NCBI RefSeq assembly: GCF_001544795.2
Contig: NZ_FCOI02000003.1
Span: forward strand, 124,001-188,000
From: Caballeronia temeraria
GTDB taxonomy: Bacteria > Pseudomonadota > Gammaproteobacteria > Burkholderiales > Burkholderiaceae
DNA: 64,000 nt
Direction of reading: 5' to 3'
The notes beneath the pieces were generated by a model. That model had not been told where the DNA came from, did not search any database, and saw only the letters and a program-made list of their open reading frames with translations. Below, piece after piece: positions 9,272 through 16,263 of the stretch. Numbering within the stretch: position 1 is the stretch's first letter; each line of letters starts with the position of its first letter. The position numbers and the translations under genes were made by a program.

Positions 9272-9303
9272 TTTCGCATGCAAAACGCATAACGCAAAAC
9301 ACC
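9272..9303. repeat. Intergenic GCATGCA/CATAACGCA box, copy 1
   Basis: A 32-base stretch beginning TTTCGCATGCAAAACGCATA matches 41439-41470 at all but six positions when aligned by eye. Related words (TGCATG, GCATAACGCA, AATGCATT) recur in other intergenic gaps of this window. Function unknown; it could be a protein-binding site or a short dispersed repeat. Confidence 0.5.
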
Positions 9304-9333
9304 AATGCACATCTTGCATGCAGAAAACAAAAT

Positions 9334-9368
9334 GCCGGACGCGCCTTGAAGGACGTCCGGCCTTCTTT
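9334..9368. terminator. Bidirectional intrinsic terminator between lysE-like gene and peptide gene
   Basis: GCCGGACG (9334-9341) pairs with CGTCCGGC (9354-9361), and CCTT/AAGG in the loop can extend the stem. On the plus strand it is followed by CTTCTTT; on the minus strand by ATTTTGTTTT. It separates two convergent genes. Confidence 0.75.
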
Positions 9369-9391
9369 CAGGCAGGCTCAACGCGTCCGGA

Positions 9392-9586
9392 TCACAGCGG
9401 ATGCAGTTTGCCGTCAAGTTCCATCGTCCACTTCGAGCCGTCCTTGAACGTCAGCACGCCGTTCTGAGCATCGATATGAATGGGCTTGCCGGCCGGCTCG
9501 TTCTTGTCGCCTCCGACGATACGAGACATCTCGGAAGAGGAAAGCTCCTGGGCATGTTGAAGGTCGTCGAGCTTCAGGTTCGTCAT
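9392..9586 (-). CDS. Small peptide with double-glycine (bacteriocin/RiPP-type) leader
   Basis: 64-residue peptide. Residues 15-26 (LSSSEMSRIVGG) fit the classic double-glycine leader: Leu -12, Ser -11, Glu -8, Met -7, Ile -4, Gly -2/-1. Cleavage after Gly26 would release a 38-residue core rich in charged and small residues (FKDGSKWTMELDGK). The core has no Cys, so lanthionine or disulfide formation is excluded. AAGGAG lies seven bases before the ATG and a terminator follows, so it is a stand-alone, well-translated gene. No C39 peptidase/ABC exporter or modifying enzyme is in the window. I do not recognise the core; exported signal, toxin or short adaptor protein are all possible. Confidence 0.72.
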   Translation of the reverse strand: MTNLKLDDLQHAQELSSSEMSRIVGGDKNEPAGKPIHIDAQNGVLTFKDGSKWTMELDGKLHPL

Positions 9587-9935
9587 GGCATTTCTCCTTG
9601 CGGTGCGTGAGCGAGAATTTCATCTGATTCGAATCGAGCGTATGTCGGCGCTCGCCCGGTCTTTTGCATTGGATATGCCAACGTGCTGCCCTTCACGCTT
9701 CGACGCCCGCAGCGCCTTGCTCCGCTTGCCTGAAGCCTTCAGAGACACGCGATCCATCTACGCCCCTAGTCAGACCTAGGCCAACACACTCGCGCTTGCG
9801 TGTCGGCGCGGCGATGACACAGGAAACCTTTCGTTTAGCCGACGCGATCGATGGACGCGCTGATTGGCTCAGGACTTGCTTTTACCTGCGCTCAAACATC
9901 CGGCGATACGACCGGACTTGCACAAGGAGGAGACG
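9587..9935. other. Gene-free divergent intergenic region
   Basis: About 350 bases between the double-glycine peptide gene and the sigma-54 activator. I see no convincing gene. It contains a short inverted repeat CCTAG (9765-9769)/CTAGG (9776-9780) and must hold the promoters of both divergent genes. Confidence 0.5.
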
Positions 9936-11879
9936 ATGCAAGACGATAACCGCGCGATCGCGGCTACCCACGATGAACGAGAAAGCGCCTGGCTGATTCC
10001 GGCGATCCGCAAGGCACACGAACGCTCGGAGACGTTCGGCCTGAACGCGTCGACGCGGCCCGACTATGACGTGCTGACCGAAGGCGAGTTACTGCTCAAG
10101 CTCGAACAGAACCGCGTGCTGTGCGCGCACGCGACGCCAGTGATGGAGACACTGCGCGAGCAGATCGTCAACACGCAAAGCATGATCGTGCTGACCGATG
10201 CGCAAGGGCTCATTCTCCATTCCACCGGCGATGACGACTTCCTCGCACGCGCCGAAAAAGTCGCGCTGAGGGCCGGCGCGAACTGGGCCGAGGAACGGCA
10301 AGGGACCAACGCCATCGGCACGGCGATCGCGGAACGGTCTCCGACCGTCGTGCACGGCGATCAGCACTATCTCGCCGCGAATCGTTTTCTCACCTGTTCC
10401 AGTGTGCCGATTCTCGATCCCTACGGCGATCTGATCGGCGTGCTCGACGTCACGGGCGATCATCGCAGCTATCATCGCCATACGATGGCGCTCGCGCGCA
10501 TGTCCGTGCAGATGATCGAAAACCATCTGTTTTCCAGCGCTTTTCAGGGCATGCTTCAAATCGCATTTCACAGCCGCCCCGAATTTCTCGGCACGCTGAT
10601 GGAAGGCATCATGGCGTTCACCTGCGATGGGCGCTTTCTCTCCGCCAATCGCAGCGCGCAATTTCAGTTCGGCCTGCCGCTTTCGGCGCTGCGCGCGCAT
10701 ACGCTGTCGTCGCTCTTCGGACTCACGAGCGCGCAACTGATCGATCGTTCGCATGCGAGCCGCGCGCCGCATATTCCACTCGATCTCAACAACGGCGCCG
10801 TCGTGTGCGCCCGCGTGCGCCTGAACCGCGCTCCGTTCGCCGAAGTGGCATCCACGTCCGTCGCCATAAAGTCCGCGCCGCGCACATCGGCTGCGATGAA
10901 CGCTTCGTCGAAACTCGCATCGCTGGACACGGGCGATCCGCGCGTGGCTGCGGTCATCGGCAAGGTACGAAAGGTCATCGGCAAAGACATACCGATACTC
11001 ATCACGGGCGAAACGGGCACCGGCAAGGAACTGCTTGCGCAGGCCATACACAGCGATTCGCCGCGTCGCGCCGGGCCATTCGTCGCAGTGAACTGTGCAT
11101 CGATACCGGAGAACCTGATCGAATCGGAACTTTTCGGTTATGAAGAAGGCGCGTTCACGGGCGCGAGACGCAAGGGCGCGGCGGGCAAGCTGCTGCAGGC
11201 CAACGGCGGCACGCTCTTTCTCGACGAAATCGGCGACATGCCCTATCCGCTGCAAGTGCGCCTCTTGCGCGTACTGCAGGAACGCGTCGTCGATCCGCTC
11301 GGCTCCAGCAAGTCGATACCGGTCGATGTAGCCATCATCTGCGCGACGCATCGCAACTTGCGCGAGATGATCGAGCAGAACCGCTTTCGCGAGGACTTGT
11401 ACTATCGCCTGAACGGGCTCGTCGTCAAGCTGCCGCCTTTACGCGAGCGCACCGACCTTGCCGCGGTGATCACGAAGATGCTGCACGCGGTGAGCGCCGA
11501 TGAAGCATGCGGCATGCGCCTGTCCATCGATGATGAAGTCATGACGCTCTTCGAGCATTACGCGTGGCCCGGCAACTTCCGTCAACTGTGCAATCTGCTG
11601 CGTACCGCCGCGGCAATGGTGGACGACGATGGCTGCATTCGTCGGGAGCATTTACCGGACGACTTCTTCGATGAACCTCGCGTTGCTAAGCAAGGCATGT
11701 CTGAAGCATGCGCTTCATCGGCGCTCGCTTCGGGGCGCTTGCAGGAAGTCACGGCATCCGTGATCGCGGCGGCGCTCGCGCGGCATCGCGGCAATGTTTC
11801 CGCTGCGGCGCGTGCGCTGGGCGTTTCTCGCAACACGATCTATCGCAAGATGCCCGCTTGTTCACCGATGGAGCAATGA
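9936..11879 (+). CDS. Sigma-54-dependent activator, AcoR-like (GAF / AAA+ / Fis HTH)
   Basis: 647-residue enhancer-binding protein. The N-terminal half has a GAF-type sensor resembling AcoR (QSMIVLTDAQGLILHSTGDD, then NAIGTAIAERSP). The central AAA+ ATPase carries Walker A GETGTGKE at 358-365, the sigma-54 contact loop GAFTGA at 405-410, and Walker B LFLDEIGDMP. The C-terminus is a Fis-type helix-turn-helix (NVSAAARALGVSRNTIYRKM). AAGGAGG precedes the ATG at 9936. It stands directly upstream of pqqA and the quinoprotein dehydrogenase, both of which have sigma-54 promoter matches, so it very likely activates them in response to an alcohol or aldehyde-derived signal. Confidence 0.9.
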   Translation: MQDDNRAIAATHDERESAWLIPAIRKAHERSETFGLNASTRPDYDVLTEGELLLKLEQNRVLCAHATPVMETLREQIVNTQSMIVLTDAQGLILHSTGDDDFLARAEKVALRAGANWAEERQGTNAIGTAIAERSPTVVHGDQHYLAANRFLTCSSVPILDPYGDLIGVLDVTGDHRSYHRHTMALARMSVQMIENHLFSSAFQGMLQIAFHSRPEFLGTLMEGIMAFTCDGRFLSANRSAQFQFGLPLSALRAHTLSSLFGLTSAQLIDRSHASRAPHIPLDLNNGAVVCARVRLNRAPFAEVASTSVAIKSAPRTSAAMNASSKLASLDTGDPRVAAVIGKVRKVIGKDIPILITGETGTGKELLAQAIHSDSPRRAGPFVAVNCASIPENLIESELFGYEEGAFTGARRKGAAGKLLQANGGTLFLDEIGDMPYPLQVRLLRVLQERVVDPLGSSKSIPVDVAIICATHRNLREMIEQNRFREDLYYRLNGLVVKLPPLRERTDLAAVITKMLHAVSADEACGMRLSIDDEVMTLFEHYAWPGNFRQLCNLLRTAAAMVDDDGCIRREHLPDDFFDEPRVAKQGMSEACASSALASGRLQEVTASVIAAALARHRGNVSAAARALGVSRNTIYRKMPACSPMEQ

Positions 11880-11891
11880 GTTGTTCAATGC

Positions 11892-11912
11892 GGTGTTCCA
11901 CTTCGAAACACC
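11892..11912. promoter_or_regulatory. Candidate activator-binding site upstream of pqqA
   Basis: GGTGTT (11892-11897) and AACACC (11907-11912) form an interrupted inverted repeat. The inner GTTCCACT at 11895-11902 reappears upstream of the dehydrogenase promoter. It lies 114 bases before the -24 GG of the pqqA promoter, a normal distance for an enhancer site. Confidence 0.5.
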
Positions 11913-12006
11913 CCTGTCACGAAGAAGAACAGCGCGGTCACGATGACGCGCGTCATCGAAATGGAACTGAAAGCCGCGCAGCGTGCACATGCACTGTCTT
12001 TCATCG

Positions 12007-12023
12007 AAGGCATGGTCTTTGCA
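12007..12023 (+). promoter_or_regulatory. Sigma-54 (-24/-12) promoter of pqqA
   Basis: AAGGCATGGTCTTTGCA has the -24 GG and -12 GC at the correct spacing, GGCA and TTGCA intact, with one mismatch in the -24 box (T for C). Transcription should start near 12034, about 50 bases before pqqA. A sigma-54 activator gene ends 127 bases upstream. Confidence 0.65.
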
Positions 12024-12085
12024 TTTTCGACGTCCGATTGCGAAACGGTTCGCGATCCAACTCGAACATCATCAAGGAGATGAAC

Positions 12086-12160
12086 ATGCAATGGACGACG
12101 CCTGCCTTCACCGATCTGCGCTTCGGCTTCGAGATCACGATGTATATCGCAACGCGCTGA
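12086..12160 (+). CDS. pqqA: PQQ precursor peptide PqqA
   Basis: 24-residue ribosomal precursor of pyrroloquinoline quinone. The sequence MQWTTPAFTDLRFGFEITMY is the canonical PqqA, with Glu16 and Tyr20 in the E-x-x-x-Y arrangement that the radical-SAM enzyme PqqE cross-links. AAGGAG lies at 12074-12079. It is followed not by pqqB but by a hairpin and pqqD. Because the peptide is a stoichiometric substrate, a strong dedicated sigma-54 promoter makes sense: it would raise cofactor supply when the dehydrogenase is induced. Confidence 0.95.
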   Translation: MQWTTPAFTDLRFGFEITMYIATR

Positions 12161-12178
12161 TGCTTCGATGATCGCAAC

Positions 12179-12202
12179 GCCCGGGTTGCTTCCAACCCGG
12201 GC
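12179..12202 (+). terminator. Attenuator/terminator hairpin between pqqA and pqqD
   Basis: GCCCGGGTTG (12179-12188) and CAACCCGGGC (12193-12202) form a perfect 10-bp stem with a CTTC tetraloop, followed by a pyrimidine-rich tail (CTTCTCTTT). It should stop or stabilise most transcripts after pqqA, giving much more pqqA than pqqD message. Confidence 0.7.
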
Positions 12203-12223
12203 CTGCGCCCTTCTCTTTCGCAC

Positions 12224-12505
12224 ATGAATTCTACGACCGCGCATGCGGGCGCATCCACGCGCCCGCGCTTGCGTGCGCCATTGAAGCTGCACTGGCATGC
12301 GGACATGCGCTCTTGCGAGATCGAGCATGCGCACGGCAGCGTCGAACTGAACCGAAGCGCAGGCGAGATACTCGCGCGCTGCGATGGCACGCGCGAGCTC
12401 GACGACATCATCGGCGAACTCGAAACGTCGTTCGACATTCGAGGTCTCGCTGCGGACGTCTATCGCTTCATCGACAAAGCACGCCGTCTCGGCTGGCTCG
12501 ACTGA
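12224..12505 (+). CDS. pqqD: PQQ biosynthesis peptide chaperone PqqD
   Basis: 93-residue RiPP recognition element that binds PqqA and presents it to PqqE. The PqqD fold is clear from RPRLRAPLKLHWHADMR, then VELNRSAGEILARCDGTREL and the C-terminal AADVYRFIDKARRLGWLD. Length is normal for a free-standing PqqD. It directly follows pqqA; pqqB, pqqC and pqqE are absent from the window, so this is a partial, probably secondary, pqq locus that must rely on enzymes encoded elsewhere. Confidence 0.92.
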   Translation: MNSTTAHAGASTRPRLRAPLKLHWHADMRSCEIEHAHGSVELNRSAGEILARCDGTRELDDIIGELETSFDIRGLAADVYRFIDKARRLGWLD

Positions 12506-12537
12506 TTCGCGTTGTCACATCAGGCAACACGTCGAAC

Positions 12538-12564
12538 GTTCCACTGCTCCACGATGCAACACCC
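12538..12564. promoter_or_regulatory. Candidate activator-binding site upstream of the quinoprotein dehydrogenase
   Basis: GTTCCACT (12538-12545) and ACACCC (12559-12564) repeat the two words of the site upstream of pqqA, though with a longer gap between them. The GTTCCACT starts 115 bases before the -24 GG of the dehydrogenase promoter, against 114 for pqqA. Confidence 0.4.
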
Positions 12565-12650
12565 ATGCATGAGCGCCTCATCGCACTTGCATGCAGGCCC
12601 TCACGCTCGATAGCCGCATGCAGCAAGCCATTCGCGCGCATCGGACATCA

Positions 12651-12667
12651 ATGGCACATGACTTGCC
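12651..12667 (+). promoter_or_regulatory. Sigma-54 (-24/-12) promoter of the quinoprotein dehydrogenase
   Basis: ATGGCACATGACTTGCC matches TGGCAC-N5-TTGC exactly in both boxes with correct spacing. Transcription should start near 12678, leaving a leader of about 67 bases before the ATG at 12745. Confidence 0.78.
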
Positions 12668-12744
12668 TTGATGACGCTGCAACCGTTTCGCACCGCTATC
12701 GAGATTCAAAAGGACGTTGCACCGACAATACCCAGGAGACAACG

Positions 12745-14484
12745 ATGAAGATTCGCTTCAGTCCGGCCATGCGCATCGCCGCCCTTGCAGCAGGCGCCGT
12801 TGCTGCATTCAACGTAGCGCAGCATCAGGCCATCGCAGCAAGCGGCACGCCGGCGCAGTATCCGGATGTCAGCTATGAACGTCTCGCGAGCGCGCAAGAC
12901 GATCCGGGCTGGCTCACGTATTACCGCACGTACAACGGTCACGGGCACTCGCCGCTCAAGCAGATCGACACGAACAACGTGAAGAACCTGAAGCAGGCAT
13001 GGAGCTATAAGTTTCCGAAGGACTTGCAGCAAGGCTTCGAGGCGACGCCCATCGTCAACGGACGCTTTCTCTTCGTGACGACGCCGAAGGACAACGTCTA
13101 TGCATTCGATGCAGCCACGGGCAAGCAGCTCTGGAAATACGAACCGAATCTCGATGCTCGTTCGTTCAAGACCGCGTGTTGCGATGTCGTCAATCGCGGC
13201 GTCGCGCTGTACGGCAAGAACGTCTATGTCGCGATGCTGAGCGGCGAAGTGGCCGCGCTCGATGCGCAAACGGGCGCGCTCGTGTGGAAGAAGGCCATGT
13301 TCGATCCGGGCGTCGGCTACGCATTCTCGCTTGCGCCACTCGCGCTCGATGGTGCGCTCGTCGTCGGCAGTTCGGGCGGCGAATACGGCGCGCGCGGCTT
13401 CATCGCGGCACTCGATCCCAACGATGGCAACGTGCTGTGGAAACGCTATACAGTGCCCGGCGCGAAGGAACCCGGCGGCAACACATGGCCCGACGGCATG
13501 CAGGAACACGGCGGCGCGCCCGCATGGCTCACGGGCACGTATGACGCGGCCAGCAAGACACTCTATTGGGGCGTCGGCAATCCGGGACCGTGGCTCGCCG
13601 ATCTTCGCCCGGGCGACAATCTCTATTCCGACTCGCTGCTCGCGCTCGATCCGAAGACCGGCGATCTCAAGTGGCACTATCAATACACGACGCATGACAC
13701 GTGGGACTACGACGGCGTCAACACGCCGGTGCTCGCGAACATCAAGTATCAGGGCAAGGACTACGACGCCATCATTCATGCGGACCGCAATGGCTTTTTC
13801 CATGCGATCGACCGCAGCAACGGCAAGCTGATCTATGCGCGGCCCTTCGTCACTGCCACCTCGGTCACGGGCTATTCCGACGATGGCAAGCCCATCCAGG
13901 ACGCAGCCAAGTATCCGAAGACAGGCACGACCATCGAAACATGTCCGAGCTTCCTCGGCGGCAAGAACTGGTGGTCCGTGTCATACGATCCGCAGACGCA
14001 TCTCGCGATCGTGCCCGCTCTGCATGCGTGCATGTCTCTCTCGGGCAAGTCGGTGAACTACATGGAAGGTCTGCCGTATCTCGGCGAAGGCTTCGAGATC
14101 AAGCCGGAACCGAACAGCAAGGGCTATGGCGAATTGCAGGCCATCGATGTCGATACCGGCAAGAAAGTATGGAGCCACTGGAGCAAGCTGCCCTGGAATG
14201 GCGGCGTCGCGACGACGGCGGGCGGACTCGCATTCAGCGGCTCGCTCGATGGTCATCTCTACGCGTTCGACGAAAAGACCGGCAAGGTCTTGTGGCAGAG
14301 CCCGAAACTCGCGAGCGGCATCATCGCGCAGCCCTCGGTGTATGAGATCGACGGCAAGGAATATGTTGCCATTCTCGCGGGCTATGGCGGAGCGAATCCG
14401 ATCTGGGGCGGACCGATGGCGAAGGCCGCGGACAAGGTGCCGCGCGGCGGCACGCTCTATGTCTTCGCGCTCAATCGCACCTGA
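12745..14484 (+). CDS. PQQ-dependent alcohol dehydrogenase with lanthanide-type signature
   Basis: 579-residue periplasmic eight-bladed quinoprotein. A Sec signal peptide covers about residues 1-32. Vicinal Cys145-Cys146 (TACCDVVNRG) form the disulfide ring that stacks on PQQ. The active-site stretch HDTWDYDGVN has catalytic Asp321 and a second acid, Asp323, two residues later. That second Asp is the hallmark of lanthanide-dependent XoxF/PedH/ExaF-type enzymes; calcium enzymes have Ala, Ser or similar there. The W-motif repeats (GKQLWKYE, GNVLWKRY, GKVLWQSP) mark the blades. AGGAG precedes the ATG. Electrons probably go to the cytochrome fusion encoded next. Substrate (methanol, ethanol or larger alcohol) cannot be assigned. 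Confidence 0.9.
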   Translation: MKIRFSPAMRIAALAAGAVAAFNVAQHQAIAASGTPAQYPDVSYERLASAQDDPGWLTYYRTYNGHGHSPLKQIDTNNVKNLKQAWSYKFPKDLQQGFEATPIVNGRFLFVTTPKDNVYAFDAATGKQLWKYEPNLDARSFKTACCDVVNRGVALYGKNVYVAMLSGEVAALDAQTGALVWKKAMFDPGVGYAFSLAPLALDGALVVGSSGGEYGARGFIAALDPNDGNVLWKRYTVPGAKEPGGNTWPDGMQEHGGAPAWLTGTYDAASKTLYWGVGNPGPWLADLRPGDNLYSDSLLALDPKTGDLKWHYQYTTHDTWDYDGVNTPVLANIKYQGKDYDAIIHADRNGFFHAIDRSNGKLIYARPFVTATSVTGYSDDGKPIQDAAKYPKTGTTIETCPSFLGGKNWWSVSYDPQTHLAIVPALHACMSLSGKSVNYMEGLPYLGEGFEIKPEPNSKGYGELQAIDVDTGKKVWSHWSKLPWNGGVATTAGGLAFSGSLDGHLYAFDEKTGKVLWQSPKLASGIIAQPSVYEIDGKEYVAILAGYGGANPIWGGPMAKAADKVPRGGTLYVFALNRT

Positions 14485-14497
14485 CCCATCTGACCGA

Positions 14498-14527
14498 ACC
14501 GCAAGCGTGCATCGCCGCGCTTGCGGT
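14498..14527 (+). promoter_or_regulatory. Hairpin between dehydrogenase and cytochrome-fusion genes
   Basis: ACCGCAAGCG (14498-14507) and CGCTTGCGGT (14518-14527) are exact reverse complements around a 10-base loop, 13 bases after the dehydrogenase stop. No U-tract. Probably a partial attenuator or mRNA-stabilising element that skews expression toward the dehydrogenase. Confidence 0.5.
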
Positions 14528-14555
14528 CTTCATCGACATCACCGGACGCTTCGAC

Positions 14556-15740
14556 ATGAATCATTCCTTCAACTTCATTCGGGCAGCGGGCATGCTGGCC
14601 GCATGCATCGCACTCGCACCCTCCGCTTCCGATGCGGCCGTGAAGATCTGCACGTTTCCCGGCAGCCCGTCGGCGGCGCTGGATCGCAGCGTCGCACAAG
14701 CCGCGTTCACGCGCGCCAATATCGCGGCGACAGTCGTATCGCACGGTATCGGCGAAGGCGATGACGACGGCGTGTCGCTTCACGAGCTCGACAAGACCCT
14801 CGCACGCGATTGCGATGTGATCGCGGGCTTTCCGCGCTCCACCGTCGCCGATGCATCCGGCGGCAAGATGCAGTTCTCGCGCGGTTATCTGCGCGCGGGC
14901 TATGTCAGCATCGAAGCACCCGGCGCCGAACTGAACGATGCCGCGAAGCGCACGGTCGCCGCAACATACGCGAGTCCCGCGCAACTGATCGCCGTGCAAC
15001 AGCACGACGTGACGCTCGATCTGGAGAACACATCGGCATCGACGGTCGATGCCGTGGCGAACGGACGCGCACAACGCGCAATCGTGTGGTATCCCGCTGT
15101 CGTCGCTTATCGCATGGCGCATCCGGAACGCAGATTCTCGATCGCGACCGCGGATTCCCCCTACGCGGACTGGCATCTCGCAATCGCGTTCGGCGAAAGA
15201 AGTGCCGCGTTGCGGCCACGCATCGACGACGCGCTCACGTCGATGAACAACGACGGCCGTCTGCAAGCACTGACGAAGCAATGGGCATTGCCCGCGCAGC
15301 GCGTATCGTCGTCGATGCACTCGGGCATCATGCTCGCGGATATGAACGCAACGCGCATGGGCCGCGTCATCAAGGTCGCGAATGAAGAAGGCGTCGAGCC
15401 TCCAACCTTCGAGCAAGCACAAACGACGCATGGCAAGACGCTTTATTCGAGCTCGTGCGCGAAGTGCCACGGCGCGCAGTTGCAAGGTGTGACGGCACCC
15501 GCGTTGCAAGGTCCTGCGTTCGCGCCGCCGTCGAATTCGCATCTCACGGTCGGCGGCATCTTCACCTACATGGCGACGAACATGCCCGCCGATCGTCCCG
15601 GCAAGATGAAAGATCAGGACTATGCGGACATCATGGCCTTTCTGCTCATGTCGAACGGCTACAAGCCAGGCGGCGCGAAGATGACCGCCGACAGCGCGCG
15701 CGCATCGAAACTTCCGCTCAACGCCGGGCCTGCCCGATAA
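14556..15740 (+). CDS. Fusion of XoxJ/MxaJ-like periplasmic binding protein with c-type cytochrome
   Basis: 394-residue exported protein. After a signal peptide (cleavage near SDAA) residues about 28-255 resemble the solute-binding-like XoxJ/MxaJ proteins (CDVIAGFPRS, RGYLRAGYVSIE, DSPYADWHLAIAFGERS). Residues about 285-370 are a class I cytochrome c: haem motif C301-A-K-C304-H305 and a likely axial Met in the TNMPADRPGKM stretch. In known lanthanide alcohol-dehydrogenase systems these two functions are separate proteins, XoxJ and XoxG. Here they are one chain immediately downstream of the dehydrogenase. The protein is inferred to activate the dehydrogenase and carry electrons from it. No clear Shine-Dalgarno is visible, so translation may be modest. 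Confidence 0.85.
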   Translation: MNHSFNFIRAAGMLAACIALAPSASDAAVKICTFPGSPSAALDRSVAQAAFTRANIAATVVSHGIGEGDDDGVSLHELDKTLARDCDVIAGFPRSTVADASGGKMQFSRGYLRAGYVSIEAPGAELNDAAKRTVAATYASPAQLIAVQQHDVTLDLENTSASTVDAVANGRAQRAIVWYPAVVAYRMAHPERRFSIATADSPYADWHLAIAFGERSAALRPRIDDALTSMNNDGRLQALTKQWALPAQRVSSSMHSGIMLADMNATRMGRVIKVANEEGVEPPTFEQAQTTHGKTLYSSSCAKCHGAQLQGVTAPALQGPAFAPPSNSHLTVGGIFTYMATNMPADRPGKMKDQDYADIMAFLLMSNGYKPGGAKMTADSARASKLPLNAGPAR

Positions 15741-15873
15741 GCTCACCATGCAAACGCCGGCCGCGCGTCTTTCAATACATCACACTGTGACATATAATTG
15801 AATTGTCGCGCGAGCGGATCGAGCGGCGCAATGTGCAAGTTAGCCGGTTCCGAGCCGGCGGGAGGCCAGCGTC

Positions 15874-16059
15874 GTGCTTATCAATAACGATTTCGAAATC
15901 GGCTATCTTGTCGTGGTTTTCGCTTTGCTCGGCGTCATCCTGGTTGGCGCGCTGCTCACGGCGCTGCATCTGGATCGCTGGCATCCGAAGCTCATCAGCG
16001 CAGCCATCGGGGCGCTACTCGGGCTTGCGCTGATCGAAGCGGTGCCGATACTGACCTGA
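15874..16059 (+). CDS. Small two-helix membrane protein
   Basis: 61-residue protein started by GTG, with GGAGG eight bases upstream. Two hydrophobic segments (about 10-30 and 41-60) flank a short basic/His loop (HLDRWHPK). I do not recognise a family. Clear ribosome site and codon bias support a real gene. It stands alone between the cytochrome fusion and the FUSC gene. Confidence 0.6.
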   Translation: MLINNDFEIGYLVVVFALLGVILVGALLTALHLDRWHPKLISAAIGALLGLALIEAVPILT

Positions 16060-16263
16060 CGACACACCCTGACGTTTCGTCGAGACTTCGGTTCGTCGCG
16101 ACGCAAGGGCGGCAGCATGCTTGGCAATCGGGCATGTTTGCCGCCTTGTTTCCTTTCTCCCCTCTTTCCGCTGCGCGCCGTGCGCATTGGCATAATGCAG
16201 CACGGGGCGCGTGCGTGCGTCCTCTCTTCGCGCCTGTTCCGTTTCGCCACCGACCGAGACCGC

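Noticed and set aside
9272-9303. TGCATGCA boxes as chromosome partition (parS) sites
   Set aside because: They do not match the parS consensus I know for Burkholderia replicons and no parAB genes are near.
12313-12744. N-terminal extension of the quinoprotein dehydrogenase frame
   Set aside because: It overlaps pqqD and the sigma-54 promoter; the signal peptide and ribosome site are at 12745.
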